A stretch of 64,000 nt of DNA from Lateolabrax maculatus (taxonomy: Eukaryota > Chordata > Actinopteri > Acropomatiformes > Lateolabracidae), in NCBI GenBank assembly GCA_031216445.1, contig CM062210.1:20274501-20338500 (forward strand), read 5' to 3'. Positions 45,473-57,115 of the stretch are shown here, piece after piece. A model generated the notes under the pieces. It searched no databases. It was not told the DNA's origin and saw only the letters and a list, made by a program, of their open reading frames with translations. Numbering within the stretch: position 1 is the first letter of the stretch; each line of letters starts with the position of its first letter. The translations under genes and the position numbers were made by a program.

Positions 45473-48182
45473 CTGACAAAACCCGCCTCCACCCCTCCAC
45501 CTCCACTTTTATCAGAAACTAGATCAGCGGTGCATTGGTATAGGCAGAAATATGTGGAGTTTTAAATTGAATTTAGTAGTTTGGTACTGAATTCCAATAA
45601 ACTTGAACTGAATGTAATATTATGAAATGCAATTTATTTGCTCTGAAACTGTATTCAAATTCAACTCTTTATTCTCCCACATTCGGTTCTCACAGTTCAA
45701 ATTCAGTTTTTGAAATTCAATTTTAGTTTACTGAGACACTCATCCGGGTCATTGAAGAGGAGCGAGTGCAGATTCACAAAAACACCTCGCCGCAGGCTCT
45801 GACGCGTTCTCCCGATCAATTTCACTGGCGAACTCTGTGACAGCAGTAGTCGTAGTGTCCTTTCCTAGTAAACTACCACAAGGAGTCACTAAAGTCCAAC
45901 GTTTCCAGATCCTACACATAACATAGCGGTGTTTACATTTCCTGAAATTTGTCCACGGTGTGTTGAAGTGAAATGTTACAAGTGGTAGAGTCAGGTATCA
46001 TGGACGTTTGACTATTTGACAGCCCAAATGCACCATTACAGGACACACCACCTGCATCCTTGCATTCTGTCAGTGCAGCTAACATCAATACCACACAGTG
46101 AGCTGGAGGGCATTGCTTCAGGAAAGAAACAATAAAAAAAGAGTCCCTGCCATTCCAAACTGTAAGCTGCTCCTCAATGGAGGATTTGTTCTTCAAATGT
46201 TTCAGCTTTCTGGGAAGGAGGAGGATGGACAACTACACAGGGATTCCTGCTTTAATCTTGTCTTTCTCTTTCCGTCCGTCAATCTCGTCCTGCCTGTGCA
46301 GCCCGATGCTCACATAACCCTCTTTTACTGGATGCTGGACTTAAGAGTGACTGACAGGCAGTCGGACAGACTGAGCTGTGACGCTGTTCGGTCTTTCAAC
46401 ATGCATAATGACCAACAGCAGCTTAGTCAGTCTGTTGCATGTCTGACAAAGCAGTGAGGGAAGAAAGGCTGATGGATTTTCATATTCACACCAAAGCATG
46501 TGTTGAAATGTTACAGCAAGAAGCAGAATGTAAATATCAGTAACACTAGATGAAGCTGCCTCATAATGTCAACATCAACATCAATGTATTCATTCTGAAT
46601 TTATAGTGAGTCAAATACTGCTGAATGTGGTAAATATGCTTTTGCTACAGTAAAACAAGTTTAACTTTAGATTCAGTAAGGTGAAAGACAACAAAATAAA
46701 GAGATTTTCAGTTAGTGGAGCTAGATATAATGAGAATATTAAGGTCATAAAATGACAGTATAAAATACACTTGTTAAATTTTCTTGTTTATACACACTTT
46801 TGTGCCAAAAATGAGAAAATCAAGCTGCTAATGGTTGAGAAAAGCAAATAGTGGGCAGTGGGAAGACAACTGGCTAACAACTCAGAGGTAAAAATAATAA
46901 ATAAGAGAATGTTTTATTACATTTTGTCATTTGAAATTGACAATGTTGGCAGTGTTTAGAAGTTGCGGTTTGACTGTGACATATGCCTCAAGGCATCTGC
47001 TGTTTAAAACAAAAAGGTCCTGTACATCAGTACATTAAAGCCCCAGGTGTAGAGTTTTTTTCGAGTTTTTCCTTACAAATATAGCATCTTCAAAACCATT
47101 CATATGACAATAAGATTAGACAATCCCAGTGAAAACTGGTGCCGTTGGTGTATGGCAGTACCTACTTAGCACTGCCACTGCCTGTCATCAACATCACAAA
47201 TGGTCACTCTAACACCGGCACTATTTCAACTGTATAGCTCCTGCTGAAATAGTGAGAACACTTGTGCATGCATGTAGTCTCTAGCATCATTAGCATGGTA
47301 TTAAAATGTTCTGGCCTTCTGTTTTCACAAGATTAACAACTTCCACATTAACAGCTTCCTGTCGATTAAATGCATACAGCTAAATGTGTGGTCAACTCAA
47401 GCATTCAAACAAATTACTGATGCTGTTATTTTTGTTTTTCTGGCAAAGACAGGGTTCATGTGAAATGTGGCCTTCATTCAGGGACACAGCAACAGCAACA
47501 ATACCTCTAGACTGTTAACTGTATACCGATAGAAGCAAAGAGCATTTGTTTACAGTAATTACTCCAAGATATAACTCTTAATTTGACAAAGACACACTGC
47601 TATTTAAAATCTGCTGTGTGTAGCACCTTTAAGACAAAATTGGGGATAAAAGGATTTTTGCAGACAGTAATGAATGGCTAGGATTGTGTTCTGCAAGGTG
47701 CGGTATGCAAATGCACACTGGTGTAGTAAACAACAGGGATGTATCACAGAGCCTGTGCGGTGCTAAACTTGGGATTGGTACCCCCCCCCCCGTCAGCTTC
47801 TGTTTACTTCATTCATCATTGTTCATTTTAGTTTGACTTTCCAGAGCTGTATTGAGTTTACTCTTGCTCTCGCCGGGCGGAAGCTAAAGTAATCCCTTTG
47901 AAATGACTTATTGTATTGTGCTTTACAGACAATGTCATCATTTGTTTTAATAGAGAGCAGCTCCTAATAACATGCCCCAATGAAAAGGTCAATATTATCT
48001 CTCCGGCATGGGCTGTATGAGCTAGGGCCCAGATTGGAGGGATGAGAGAGAGAGAGAGAAAGAGGCAGGGCCTATTAACATCTATGAATAATTTAATCCT
48101 GCATAGCTGGCCAAAGTCCAAGTGCATAATTCACTAATTGCAATCAGAGAGGGGAGGCTAGGGAAGCGGAGAGCTCTGTATT
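45473..48182. other. Non-genic stretch with a candidate conserved block
   Basis: No supported gene; the ORF at 46098-46457 has no recognisable domain. About 47855-48130 is complex sequence (gcctattaacatctatgaat, ctcctaataacatgcccc) that reads like a conserved non-coding element; it ends next to a short GA run (48042-48063). A C-run lies at 47780-47790. Confidence 0.3.
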
Positions 48183-48217
48183 AGTGTGTTAGTGTGTTTG
48201 TGTGTGTGTGTGTGTGG
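48183..48217 (+). repeat. (GT)n microsatellite
   Basis: An imperfect TG array (ttagtgtgtt, then tgtgtgtgtgtgtgtg). A second, shorter TG-rich run lies at 48340-48368. Confidence 0.9.
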
Positions 48218-48519
48218 CTCAGAGATATGGAGGTTGGGAATTGGCTTTGTGAATGTAAAAGGGAGAACCGAGCCTATCATTCATGCATGGTAAAGCTCTT
48301 CTCACTGGACCTGCTTTGCTATTATACCACCTGACATGGAGGCCTGTGTGTGCGTGTGTGTGCGTGTGCACCTGCGAGTGCATTTATCACTGACCCAGTG
48401 TTCATCACAACATTAGAGGATGAATTATGACAGACATTATGAAGAAATATTGAGCGATTCTGCTGTTTTTAATTATTGCTGTGAATTATGAGTTACAGGA
48501 TAATTCTGGTGATTTTTCC

Positions 48520-48735
48520 TCTTGTCAACAAATCTCAGGTGCAGAGCCAAACCAACAATGAATGTATCTACTAACAAGTATTGTGTGTGAATCAAACCCT
48601 GATATATCGTCTTCCTCTTTGCCATTGAGTTCCACCTTTGTCAAAATACTATTAAAAAAACATCAGTGAGCCTCACTGTTGCACTAGGTGACCTGTTCCC
48701 TCATTACCATGAACACACACACTATAGTTCATCTA
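48520..48735 (+). repeat. Dispersed repeat B, copy 1
   Basis: Shares an ordered series of phrases with 62350-62560: cttgtcaacaaatctca, acaa(g/a)tattgtgtgtg, cttcttcctctttgccat, acatcagtg(ag/t), gcactaggtgacctgttcc and gaacacacacac(t). Divergence is substantial, with several indels. No coding; class unknown. Confidence 0.6.
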
Positions 48736-48879
48736 AACTCAGAAGAGTAATTTGAGATGATCGATTACTGGTGATTACGGCACAATGCTTACATCTTCAA
48801 TGATAATCTCACAAGATCAAGGTGATATGAGAACCAGGTGTTACAATTGCTCCCCACCCAGGACAAATACCTAATATAA

Positions 48880-49890
48880 GTGTCCGGAGTAGTGTAAGGG
48901 GAGAAATGCCAGACAAAGACAGAATGTTGCAAAAGTGTTGATGAAACCAGAATCTAGTCGCCACTGGTCCGGACTCGGAGACGAACAGAGGATCTGTCGG
49001 TGTTGTGTTCTGTGATTTTCGGAATTGCAAGTAGTTGCGAGGGTCTGGAAAGGGTTCAGTGGCATTTGGACACTGAAGTAGAAGACTGGTGTAAGCTGGC
49101 CAGACTGGTTGGTGTTGGTTCTGTTTAGGTAGAATACCATGGTTTCGTCTGCAAAATGGGACATGGTGGCCTGGGGTTGAACCGAAGGGTTGAGGCGGTG
49201 AATTCGGAACATCTGAGGAATCTAAAGAAAGCGAAGAGGAACATCGCTTCTAAGGTTTGAGCAATGTGAGGGATGCTATATCCTGAGCAGAGGGTGTGGA
49301 TGCATGCTGCCAGCAAGTTGTAAGTAAGGGGAAGGCAGCGAGGAATTTGGGGAGACTCTTGACATTGGAGACCTCTGAGAAGTGAAGTTATCTGAGGATG
49401 GATGGAAACCAGGCCTGAGCTGCCAGTGAGCAGCTTAGAAAAGAAGCTTATGCTGCTAAGGTAGACTTTGATGGTAAGTGTTTTGATGGCCATCACTGAA
49501 TGGGCGTAGGTAACGAAGGATGTTATGGTGACTAAATCAAACAAAGAAAAAAGTTATGTTGTTCTGGTTGTGAAAGTTGGAGAAACTCTTCCAAGCTGAC
49601 CAGTAGGACGAGAGGGTTGAGAGTGACAGGCTATGCATAATGGAGTTCTGGGAGTCTGCAATCAGGGGTATTAGGGCTGGATTTACTGGTTAAACGTCAA
49701 AGCCGAATATGGAGGAACCGGCGTTGGGGTAGGTGTCTGCACAAGGGGCCAAGCATTTGAACTTCTGGAAAGAGAATTGAGATAGAGAGTTAGCAATGGT
49801 GTTGGAATGACCAGGAATGTGAACTGCGCAGAGAGACTTTGGTGCAGCTTGGGGGGAGGAGGAAATTTGCAATCAGGAGGCTGATTCAGT
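48880..49890 (-). pseudogene. DIRS-type retrotransposon: RNase H end plus tyrosine recombinase
   Basis: Minus-strand frames read, in order from 49870 down, SLCAVHIPGHSNTIANSLSQ (end of RNase H), a linker FQKFKCLAPCADTYP, then the tyrosine recombinase: LVTITSFVTYAHSV, TIKVYLSSISFFSKLLTG, QITSLLRGLQ, HIAQTLEAMFLFAFF and FLRCSEFTAST (first catalytic Arg at about 49213), TDPLFVSESGPVATRFWFHQHF near 48960-49030, and HYSGH near 48885. DIRS elements integrate through this recombinase rather than a DDE integrase. Homology ends at SGH, just before the HxxR arginine and the nucleophilic Tyr, so it is truncated; frameshifts and stops also break it. The upstream RT/RNase H part is missing where the L2 begins at 49893. 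Confidence 0.8.
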
Positions 49891-49892
49891 TG

Positions 49893-51688
49893 AAACCCTA
49901 GGTTTCTTTTCAGCACTGTAGCCAGGCTGACACAGAGTCAGAGCTCTGTTGAGCCATGTATTCCCAGAGCTCTCAGTAGTAATAACTTCATGAGCTTCTT
50001 TGATGATAAAATTCTAACTATTAGAGAAAAAATTCATCATCTTGTGCTCTCAGCTAGTTCAGATATATCTTCGAGTACAGGAATTTCAGGAACCTCAGAA
50101 GCAGCTGTAGAACCAGATTTATATTTAGACTGTTTTTCTCCAATTGACCTTTACCAACTAACTTCAATGATTTTTTCGTCTAAACCAACAACCTGCCTCT
50201 TAGACCCCATCCCAACTAGGCTGCTTAAAGAAGTTTTACCCTTAGTTAGCACTTCTTTACTAGACATGATCAATCTGTCTTTATTAACAGGCTGTGTACC
50301 ACAGTCCTTCAAAGTAGCTGTAATTAAACCTCTTCTTAAAAAGCCTACGCTTGATCCAGGGGTTTTAGCCAATTATAGACCTATATCTAACCTTCCCTTT
50401 CTCTCCAAAATCCTTGAGAAAGTGGTCGTTAATCAGTTATGTGACTTTCTAAACAGCAATAGTTTATTTGAGGATTTTCAGTCAGGATTTAGGGAATTTC
50501 ACAGCACAGAGACAGCACTGGTGAGAGTGACAAACGACCTTTTGATTGCGTCAGATAAAGGATTTGTCTCTGTACTTGTTCTGTTAGATCTCAGTGCCGC
50601 TTTCGATACCATTGACCATTGTATCCTATTATAGAGACTGGAGCATTTGATTGGCGTCAAAGGACCCGCACTAAGCTGGTTTCAGTCGTATTTATCAGAC
50701 AGATTTCAGTTTGTCCATGTAAATGATGAATCATGCACACGGAAGTTAGTCATGGAGTTCCACAAGGTTCAGTGCTCGGACCACTTTTATTTACCTTGTA
50801 TATGCTTCCTTTAGGCAATATTATCAGGAAACACTCCATAAACTTTCACTGCTATGCAGATGATACTCAGTTATACTTATCGATAAAGCCAGATGAAACC
50901 GGTAAGTTAGCCAAGCTTCAGGCATGTATTAAACACATAAAAGACTGGATGACCTGCAATTTCTTGCTGTTAAACTCAGACAAAACTGAAGTTATTGTTC
51001 TGGGTCCTAAACACCTGCGAGACGCACTATGTATAGATATAGTTACTCTAGATGTCATTGCCCTGGCCTCTAGCACTGCTGTAAGGAGTCTAGGAGTAAT
51101 CTTTGATCAGGACATGTCCTTTAATACCCATATAAAACAGACTTCAAGGACTGCCTTCTTCCACTTACGTAACATTATAAAAATCAGGCATATCCTGTCT
51201 CAAAAAGATGCAGAAAAACTAGTTCATGCATTTGTTACTTCTAGGTTAGATTACTGTAATTCCTTATTATTACCCGATAAGTCTCTAAAGACTCTCCAGC
51301 TGATCCAGACTGCGGCTGCACGTGTACTGACAGGAACTAGCAAAAGAGAACATATTTCTCCGATATAAGCTTCTCTGCACTGGCTCCCTGTGAAATCTAG
51401 AATAGAATTTAAGGTCGTCCTCCTCACTTACAAAGCTCTTATTGGTCAGGCACCATCATATCTTAAAGAGCTGATAGTACCGTATTACCCCACTAGAGCA
51501 CTACGCTCACAGAATGCAGGGTTACTTGTGGTACCTAAAGTCTCTAAAAGTAGAATGGGAGCCAGAGCCTTTAGTTATCAAGCTCCTCTTCTGTGGAATC
51601 AGCTCCCAATTTGGGTTCGGGAGGCAGACACCCTCTCTTCGTTTAAGAGTATGCTAAAAACGTTCCTTTTTGATAAAGCCTATAGTTA
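49893..51688 (+). pseudogene. L2 ORF2 RT region (copy 5)
   Basis: Open at 49990-50634 with FFDDKI, DPIPTRLLKEVLPL, NYRPISNLPFLSKILE, FREFHSTETALV and the motif A block LLDLSAAFDTIDHCILL (catalytic Asp in FDT at about 50605). A CAG-to-TAG type nonsense lies at 50632, and an indel near 50732 shifts the frame. The next frame, 50733-51368, has HGVPQGSVLGPLL (motif B intact) and FHCYADDTQLYL (motif C, YADD at 50853-50864). Two codons are lost in the SLLL-PDKS segment. A TAA at 51366 (same site as in copy 3) precedes ASLHWLPVKSRIEF; the frame then runs to LFDKAYS. All RT catalytic motifs are present in the DNA, but the ORF is split. Confidence 0.9.
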
Positions 51689-52316
51689 GGGCTGGCTCAG
51701 GTGAGTCCTGAACCATCCCTTAGTTATGCTGTTATAGGCTTAAGACTGCTGGGGGACTTCCTATGACGCACTGAGCTTCTCTCTCCTCCTCTCCCTCTCT
51801 ATCTGTACGCATTCCTATCCCACTAATACAGGCTACCAACTCCATTTCTTCCTGGTAGTCCTTGTGCTTTCTGTGTTTTTTCGCCTTCTCACTTTCTGCA
51901 GGTATTTCCGCCCCTGGAGCTGTAGAGTCTGGATCTGTGATTGCCGGCCATCTACTGCCCCCATGTTCCTGCTCCACACTCACTGCTGCAGTTGTTATTA
52001 TTATTAGTCTGATTTGTTGTCTCTCCTCCTGTTCTGTCTCCCCTCTCCCCCTCTCTCCTCCCCTTTCAACCCAACTCGGTCGATGCAGATGTCCGCCCAC
52101 CCAGAGCCCGGTTCTGCTCGAGGTTTCTACCTGTTAAAAGGGAGTTTTTCCTCGCCACTGTCGCCAAGTGCTTGCTCATGGTGGGAACTGTTGGGTCTCT
52201 GTAAATAATATTTTAAAGAGTATGGTCTAGACCTACTCTATGTGAAAGCGTCTTGAGATAACTTTTGTTATGATTTGGCGCTATACAAATAAAATTGACT
52301 TGACTTGACTTGACTT
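49893..52316 (+). mobile_element. L2 LINE, 5'-truncated (copy 5)
   Basis: Begins abruptly at accctaggtttcttttcagc inside ORF2, matching copy 3 from about 28520 onward, and runs through the RT, C-terminus and 3' UTR to a TTGAC tail at 52295-52316. It abuts the broken end of the DIRS element. No convincing target duplication. It keeps the 135-bp RT motif A segment that copy 3 lost. Confidence 0.9.
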
Positions 52317-52439
52317 CAGCCAGTACAAAAAACACCAGAGGTTTAGCAACAACTTTTAACAGGTAGAATCCTTTCTTTGCTTTTGAAGGTTTTTTGACTT
52401 TTTTTTTGTTTTTTGACTTTAGACTGGATGTGGCTGGAC

Positions 52440-52712
52440 TGTCCCTTTAACATAGGCGTTGACATCACATCGCTGTCTGATGGCAAGGTAAAGCGGCGAA
52501 AATATTCTAAATTTAGTGTGTACTTAAACTAATACTGATTATTTTATGTAACTAAAATCCATGTTACTGCTGACCCCGTTGACAGCAATGCATTGCTGAG
52601 CATCTGTTCAGGGACAGCCATCAGCTTCTCCAAACTGGGGGGGCGTGTTGTCATCTACTGCCATAGATAAGTACCTCATACAACCCCACTTCCGAATTAT
52701 CCCTTTAAAATG
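52440..52712 (-). repeat. Dispersed repeat A, copy 2
   Basis: Minus-strand reading gives aattcggaagtggggttgta, gaggtacttatctatggcag, ccagtttggagaagctgatg, caacggggtcagcagtaaca and tattttcgccgctttacctt, parallel to copy 1 at 21807-22160. No ORF. It lies just downstream of L2 copy 5. Confidence 0.75.
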
Positions 52713-53049
52713 ATAATGATATACTAAAAATGAAATCTTATCAGCTAAAATACTGTTTACTGAGTTTTTTACCTGAGTGAGGGTGAGACACTCAAGGTCC
52801 CTCACTCACTGTTGGCCAGCCCCACGCTACAGGACAGAACAGCAGGAAACAGTGTGTTTGTACTTTTGATTTGTCAACACAAGACAGGGACCAAAGTATT
52901 GACTGATGTCTTTTCATAATTTGTGAATATGGATGGATTTTACCAAGGGACGGTAACACCCAGTAGTTTGTAAAAGGTAAATACTCACTTTTAAGAAAAC
53001 TGTTATGTACCAAGATGGCTTCTTTGACAATGTCAACAAGATGAGGATA

Positions 53050-53052
<3 letters not shown>

Positions 53053-53094
<42 letters not shown>

Positions 53095-53116
53095 ACTGTG
53101 TGTGTGTGTGTGCCTG
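53053..53116 (+). repeat. (AT)n then (TG)n compound microsatellite
   Basis: About 38 bp of AT followed by a short bridge and a TG array. Adjacent to the end of the hAT transposase fossil. Confidence 0.95.
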
Positions 53117-53119
53117 CCT

Positions 53120-53880
53120 CAGAGAAAGTGCTGAACTTCACTGAGAGCCTCAACTCTCTTCTTTCCACTGGAAAATATTTGCGGAACTGTTGTCTGAGTG
53201 AGACGTGGTGTGCAACGATGTTGTCCCTGACCCTATCATCAAGGGGGTAGTCATTGTCAGACAGCAAAGCGGGGAAAACTAAAACTTCACTTCGATTTCA
53301 AACAACTCCATCCATTCAGCTGTGCATTGATTTTGTCCTGCATGTCAAAAACATTGATGGAGAGTCCCTGTAGTCCCAAATTCTGTTTGTTCAAACGAAT
53401 GCATGTAAGTAGGTACGGCAGATGACTGATCTACAACATCGTCGGCGAACATCTCATAGAGTTTTTGTCCTGTAAGAACATCTGGACAGTTTTCAATTCA
53501 AATTTCAATCCCACGGGCATCTTCCTCACCGCCAGGGCCTCTCGATAGATGCTGCAGTGTGTCCATCGCATCTCAGCTGCCACTTCACAAATTTTGGCCG
53601 CAACTCCACTGCGACGACCTGTCATCACCTTGATGCCACCTGTGCAGACTCCAACGCATGTTTTCCAATCCATTCAAGTCCATTCTCTTAGATATACACA
53701 TTCAGCAGCTGGGATATGTGCATAGTTGTAGTTCTGGCCTCCAGTGATTTACAGAAAAGAAAGTATGCCTGAGCTGCACCATCATGGTCCATATCAATTC
53801 TGTGTGATGTCTTTTGTGACCAGGGTTTCCCTGTGTGTGTCCATGTAGCGCTGACGATGCTGGATGACATCACCAAAAGT
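53120..53880 (-). pseudogene. hAT transposase fossil (ZBED5-like)
   Basis: Minus-strand blocks in order: KSLEARTTTMHISQLLNVYI near 53690-53755, then in another frame WKTCVGVCTGGIKVMTGRRS and EMRWTHCSIYREALAVRKMP (53540-53670), FELKTVQMFLQDKN (53440-53490), and LDDRVRDNIVAHHVSLRQQF, RKYFP (53170-53250). These are the conserved core and C-terminal blocks of a hAT transposase of the type domesticated as ZBED5. The segment normally between the REAL block and the FEL block (about 60 codons) is deleted, and the Asp of the usual CTDGA motif is Gly here. Stops and frame changes confirm it is dead. No termini were identified. Confidence 0.7.
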
Positions 53881-55550
53881 GTCTAGTGAGTTACCTTTTG
53901 GTCCACATGACTTAATGTTTACAACTCTTATTTGTTTGTAATAAGCCAGTGTCAACAGGAAACGGATCAGAACAACAACAAAAAGACAACAGGCTTCATG
54001 CAAGGACCACTCGTACAAACAGATTTGTTCCAAAGTGGCACATGCGAGTGATTTAAACTAAAATAAAACATATAACCAAGACTAGCAAAATGTATGACCT
54101 GTTCCCTGACGATTTCATCATTATGGATGCCAATTTGCTCAGTTTTTTTTTTTTTTTTTTGATTTCATTATCTTTTTGGGCATATTTTGCTAGTCGATAG
54201 GAAAAATTCTCTCGATCTGACAGCTGCCTCTGAGTTTTTATGCAGGTCTCTGTCCAGTTTCAATTATTGCACCTGAAAGTGTAATATCACCTACCCACAT
54301 CCCCTTGGCCACCTCTCATATTAGTCATTGACCGCTTATCTTTAGAAAGACGCTTTTTTGGCATCTAACTTTATATCAAAGTATTCTATCTTTATGACTG
54401 TGATGGTCATGGTACAGCTCTGCTCGGATTACATGTCGCTGGCAGCTGTATTTTTTTTTTTTTTTTGCCTACTGATTTCCGAAAGCAGGACTAGCAGCTC
54501 TGCAGTGTAAAATCTTTTACTGTTTGGCAAAATTTTAGTAAATTAAACTTGCCAACAAACGGAGTGTAACAGGTAGCTTTATACAGCAACTGTAGGGGCA
54601 TTGATTATGCTAATGATGATGTAAAATCACACATTTCCTCACATAATTGCTGCAGATGTTCATTTTTACCTTTTTCTCGTATTCAGAGATAACTTTTAAC
54701 TTAACAGAAATAGGATTGGATTGAATCTGTTCTGAAACAAGCTTTGCTTTACACTACTGGCAAACTGGCAGCTTGCTGGTAAAAATCCAGAGCCAGTGGT
54801 CATCTTTAAAAAAACCTGGTTGAGAGAGAAAAGCTAAGAAATCCCTCAACAGACAGAGCGTTTAGGTAGACGTGTTACCACAACCCCCTCAATCATCCAT
54901 CACTGTGTCTGACAAGTCCCAAATGTCAGACAGGGCGATCCCTCAGAGCAGCACTAACTAGATAGCAACAGAGGACAGATATGGTATTGAACGGTGGACA
55001 AAAAGTTCTGAGATAGTGCTTTTGTTCATTACAGTCCACCTGATAAATGGCTCGTGAGTTCACATAGTTTCAGCAAATAGTTTGCAGTCCCTCCTGTCAC
55101 TGCCGGCGTCCTGCAGACAGGCCTGCTACCCGTCTGCAAATAAAGTTTCCATCATTCTCCACACTTGTCAACTGGTCCCGTTGTTTTTTTCTCTCCCCCA
55201 GTGACAGACTTCCAGGCTGAATTCTAAAGATGACAGGCCAAAAACCTCCAATGAATCTTTCAAGGGAAGAAGCATTAAAGTCAGTCTGAGTCTTCGAGGA
55301 TGAGATTATTTCAAATGCCACTGTCCAGAATGCGAAATGGACTGCAGTGTACTCGGGTCTATTGAGACGGTAGAGGGGGTGGACTTGCCACAGTGGTGGA
55401 TTTGCAGCCTACTCGTCGATGTAGATCGACACAGTTTTTCAACAAAACAATACTGTACCTGATTCTTTAACTTGGTCATGCCCTCATGCGGTTTGAAACT
55501 CATTTTAAAGGAGGAGGGGGTCTTAAATGTTTCAGCCAATTAAGCTAATT
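53881..55550. other. Non-genic stretch
   Basis: Poly-T runs at 54143-54161 and 54451-54467; otherwise mixed sequence without gene or named repeat. Minus-strand ORFs at 53794-54033 and 55097-55539 lack domains. Confidence 0.4.
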
Positions 55551-56434
55551 ATTAGGGATAGTTCAGATTTTTTGAAGTGTGTTTGTATGAGGTTCCTTGG
55601 TTCTCTAAACTAGGGGCGTGCCATGTACTGTAGGTAATATAACAACCTCATACAACCCCACTCATACAGTGTGAACATAAAAACACCATCAGAGAAATGA
55701 AGCACTGACTTTCAACATGTCCCCATCTCCCACATACATTCGAAAATCAAACCAACTGAGGGGATTGGGGAGAAGTGTCCCGGGGTCTGGACCTCTAAAT
55801 ATATCAAACCTTCAAATATTAGTATTAGTATACTAGTAATAGAGCATTAGCTGTTAGGTGCTCCTTTTAGGGGCAAGCATGACGGGCATGTTAACAGGAT
55901 GTGCCGGTGCTGAGCAGAAGAAGCAGTTCATGCTTCATTAGCATCTCAAAGTGTTAAATTGCTGACTACTTAAGACTGATGTGTTTTACTTTACTTAACG
56001 ATGATAACTACTATAAATCTAAATCTACTAACACTAATGTATGTTGGATCATGGCAATAGCATAAATAAGAAATGAACTGGAGAACTTAAAAGTGTTTAA
56101 ATCAAAGTATTAAGTATCAAGTATTAAACACTAAAATGCCCTAAAAATTGTTTTTCAACCAAACTGCAGCAGCGAGTCTCACCAAACTCTATAGGCAGCA
56201 GGAATAGTACCCGCAGACTAACAAGCACTGAGTCTACTCTCTATGGATGGGGTCAGCAGCAAAATGTAGCCACCTAAAATAGGCCCACCTATAGAAATCA
56301 CTTTCAGTTTAATTATGCGCTATATTTTGAATATTTTCACCGCTTTACCTTGCCATCAAACAGCCCTTTCCTTTGGCACTACATTTTTCAACCATAGAAC
56401 AGTGAATGGCACAGGGAATACGTAAGTTCTGACC
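55551..56434 (+). repeat. Dispersed repeat A-related composite, copy 3
   Basis: The left end (agggatagttcagatttttt, gaagtgtgtttgtatgaggt) and the right-hand segment at 56230-56370 (ggggtcagcagcaaaatgta, attttcaccgctttacctt, ccatcaaacagccctttcc) match repeat A phrases. The middle (55660-56150) differs, and an inverted partner of the left end (aacctcatacaaccccact) lies at about 55645, so this is probably two nested or rearranged copies. The hAT element at 56443 sits at its right side. Confidence 0.5.
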
Positions 56435-56442
56435 CCTTAATC

Positions 56443-57115
56443 CAGGGGTGTCCAAACTATGGCCAACTGTGGCCCGTGGTCCATTTTTTATTGGCCCGCA
56501 GCAAGTTTTAAAAATATAATTGAATATGGCCCTCACATGAAACTTGCACTGGACTCAACCACCAAACTCACTCCTGACCTGCCAGCCATCCTTCAGTCCA
56601 AAGTGCAGCATCACTGCTCCCACTAAGTGCAATGCTGTTCCTATTAAAGGTGAGTTAAAAAATATATCATACAGTGTTCACAAGCTGAATTATTTAATTA
56701 CGTCAGTCAGTTTAAGTTGATAACATTTTCGAACAAACGTTAGTTTGTATGAACAACTTTAATAACTTATTTGCATAAATATCTTATTTTCCCCTTTAAT
56801 ACAGGGCTATAAAGAGGGATCACCATCCTGACTAAGAAGCAATCTAAGGCTGCTGTTTTGAAAATGAGCTGCCAATCCTTTTTGAAACAAATATAAATGA
56901 AAATAAATGAAAATCCATTAATGGAAAGTTGTGATGTAGGTTTTTTTTCCTTTAAGCATATTCAATTATCAAGCATAATTTACCTACATTTGATTTATTT
57001 TTTTAACTTTAATACACTAGAGGTGAGGCGATAAACCTCATCTCTAGTGAGTGGCCCAGCCTTTCATATATTTTTCTGCATGTGGCCCTCCATGAAAAAA
57101 GTTTGGACACCCCTG
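56443..57115. mobile_element. Non-autonomous hAT-type transposon with 8-bp TSD
   Basis: Left terminus caggggtgtccaaact and right terminus agtttggacacccctg are perfect 16-bp inverted repeats, and the flanks are an exact 8-bp direct duplication, ccttaatc (56435-56442 and 57116-57123), the hallmark of hAT insertion. Length 673 bp. Inside the left end is a short coding remnant reading KLTPDLPAILQSK, recalling the C-terminus of hAT transposases; a gtgagt ... tttaatacag pair (56650-56805) could be a former intron or chance. No transposase core remains, so it would depend on a partner. The intact ends and TSD indicate a relatively recent insertion. Confidence 0.9.

Noticed and set aside
53005..53250. 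ORF with an IYIYIY repeat
   Set aside because: Produced by the (AT)n microsatellite and the reverse of the hAT fossil.
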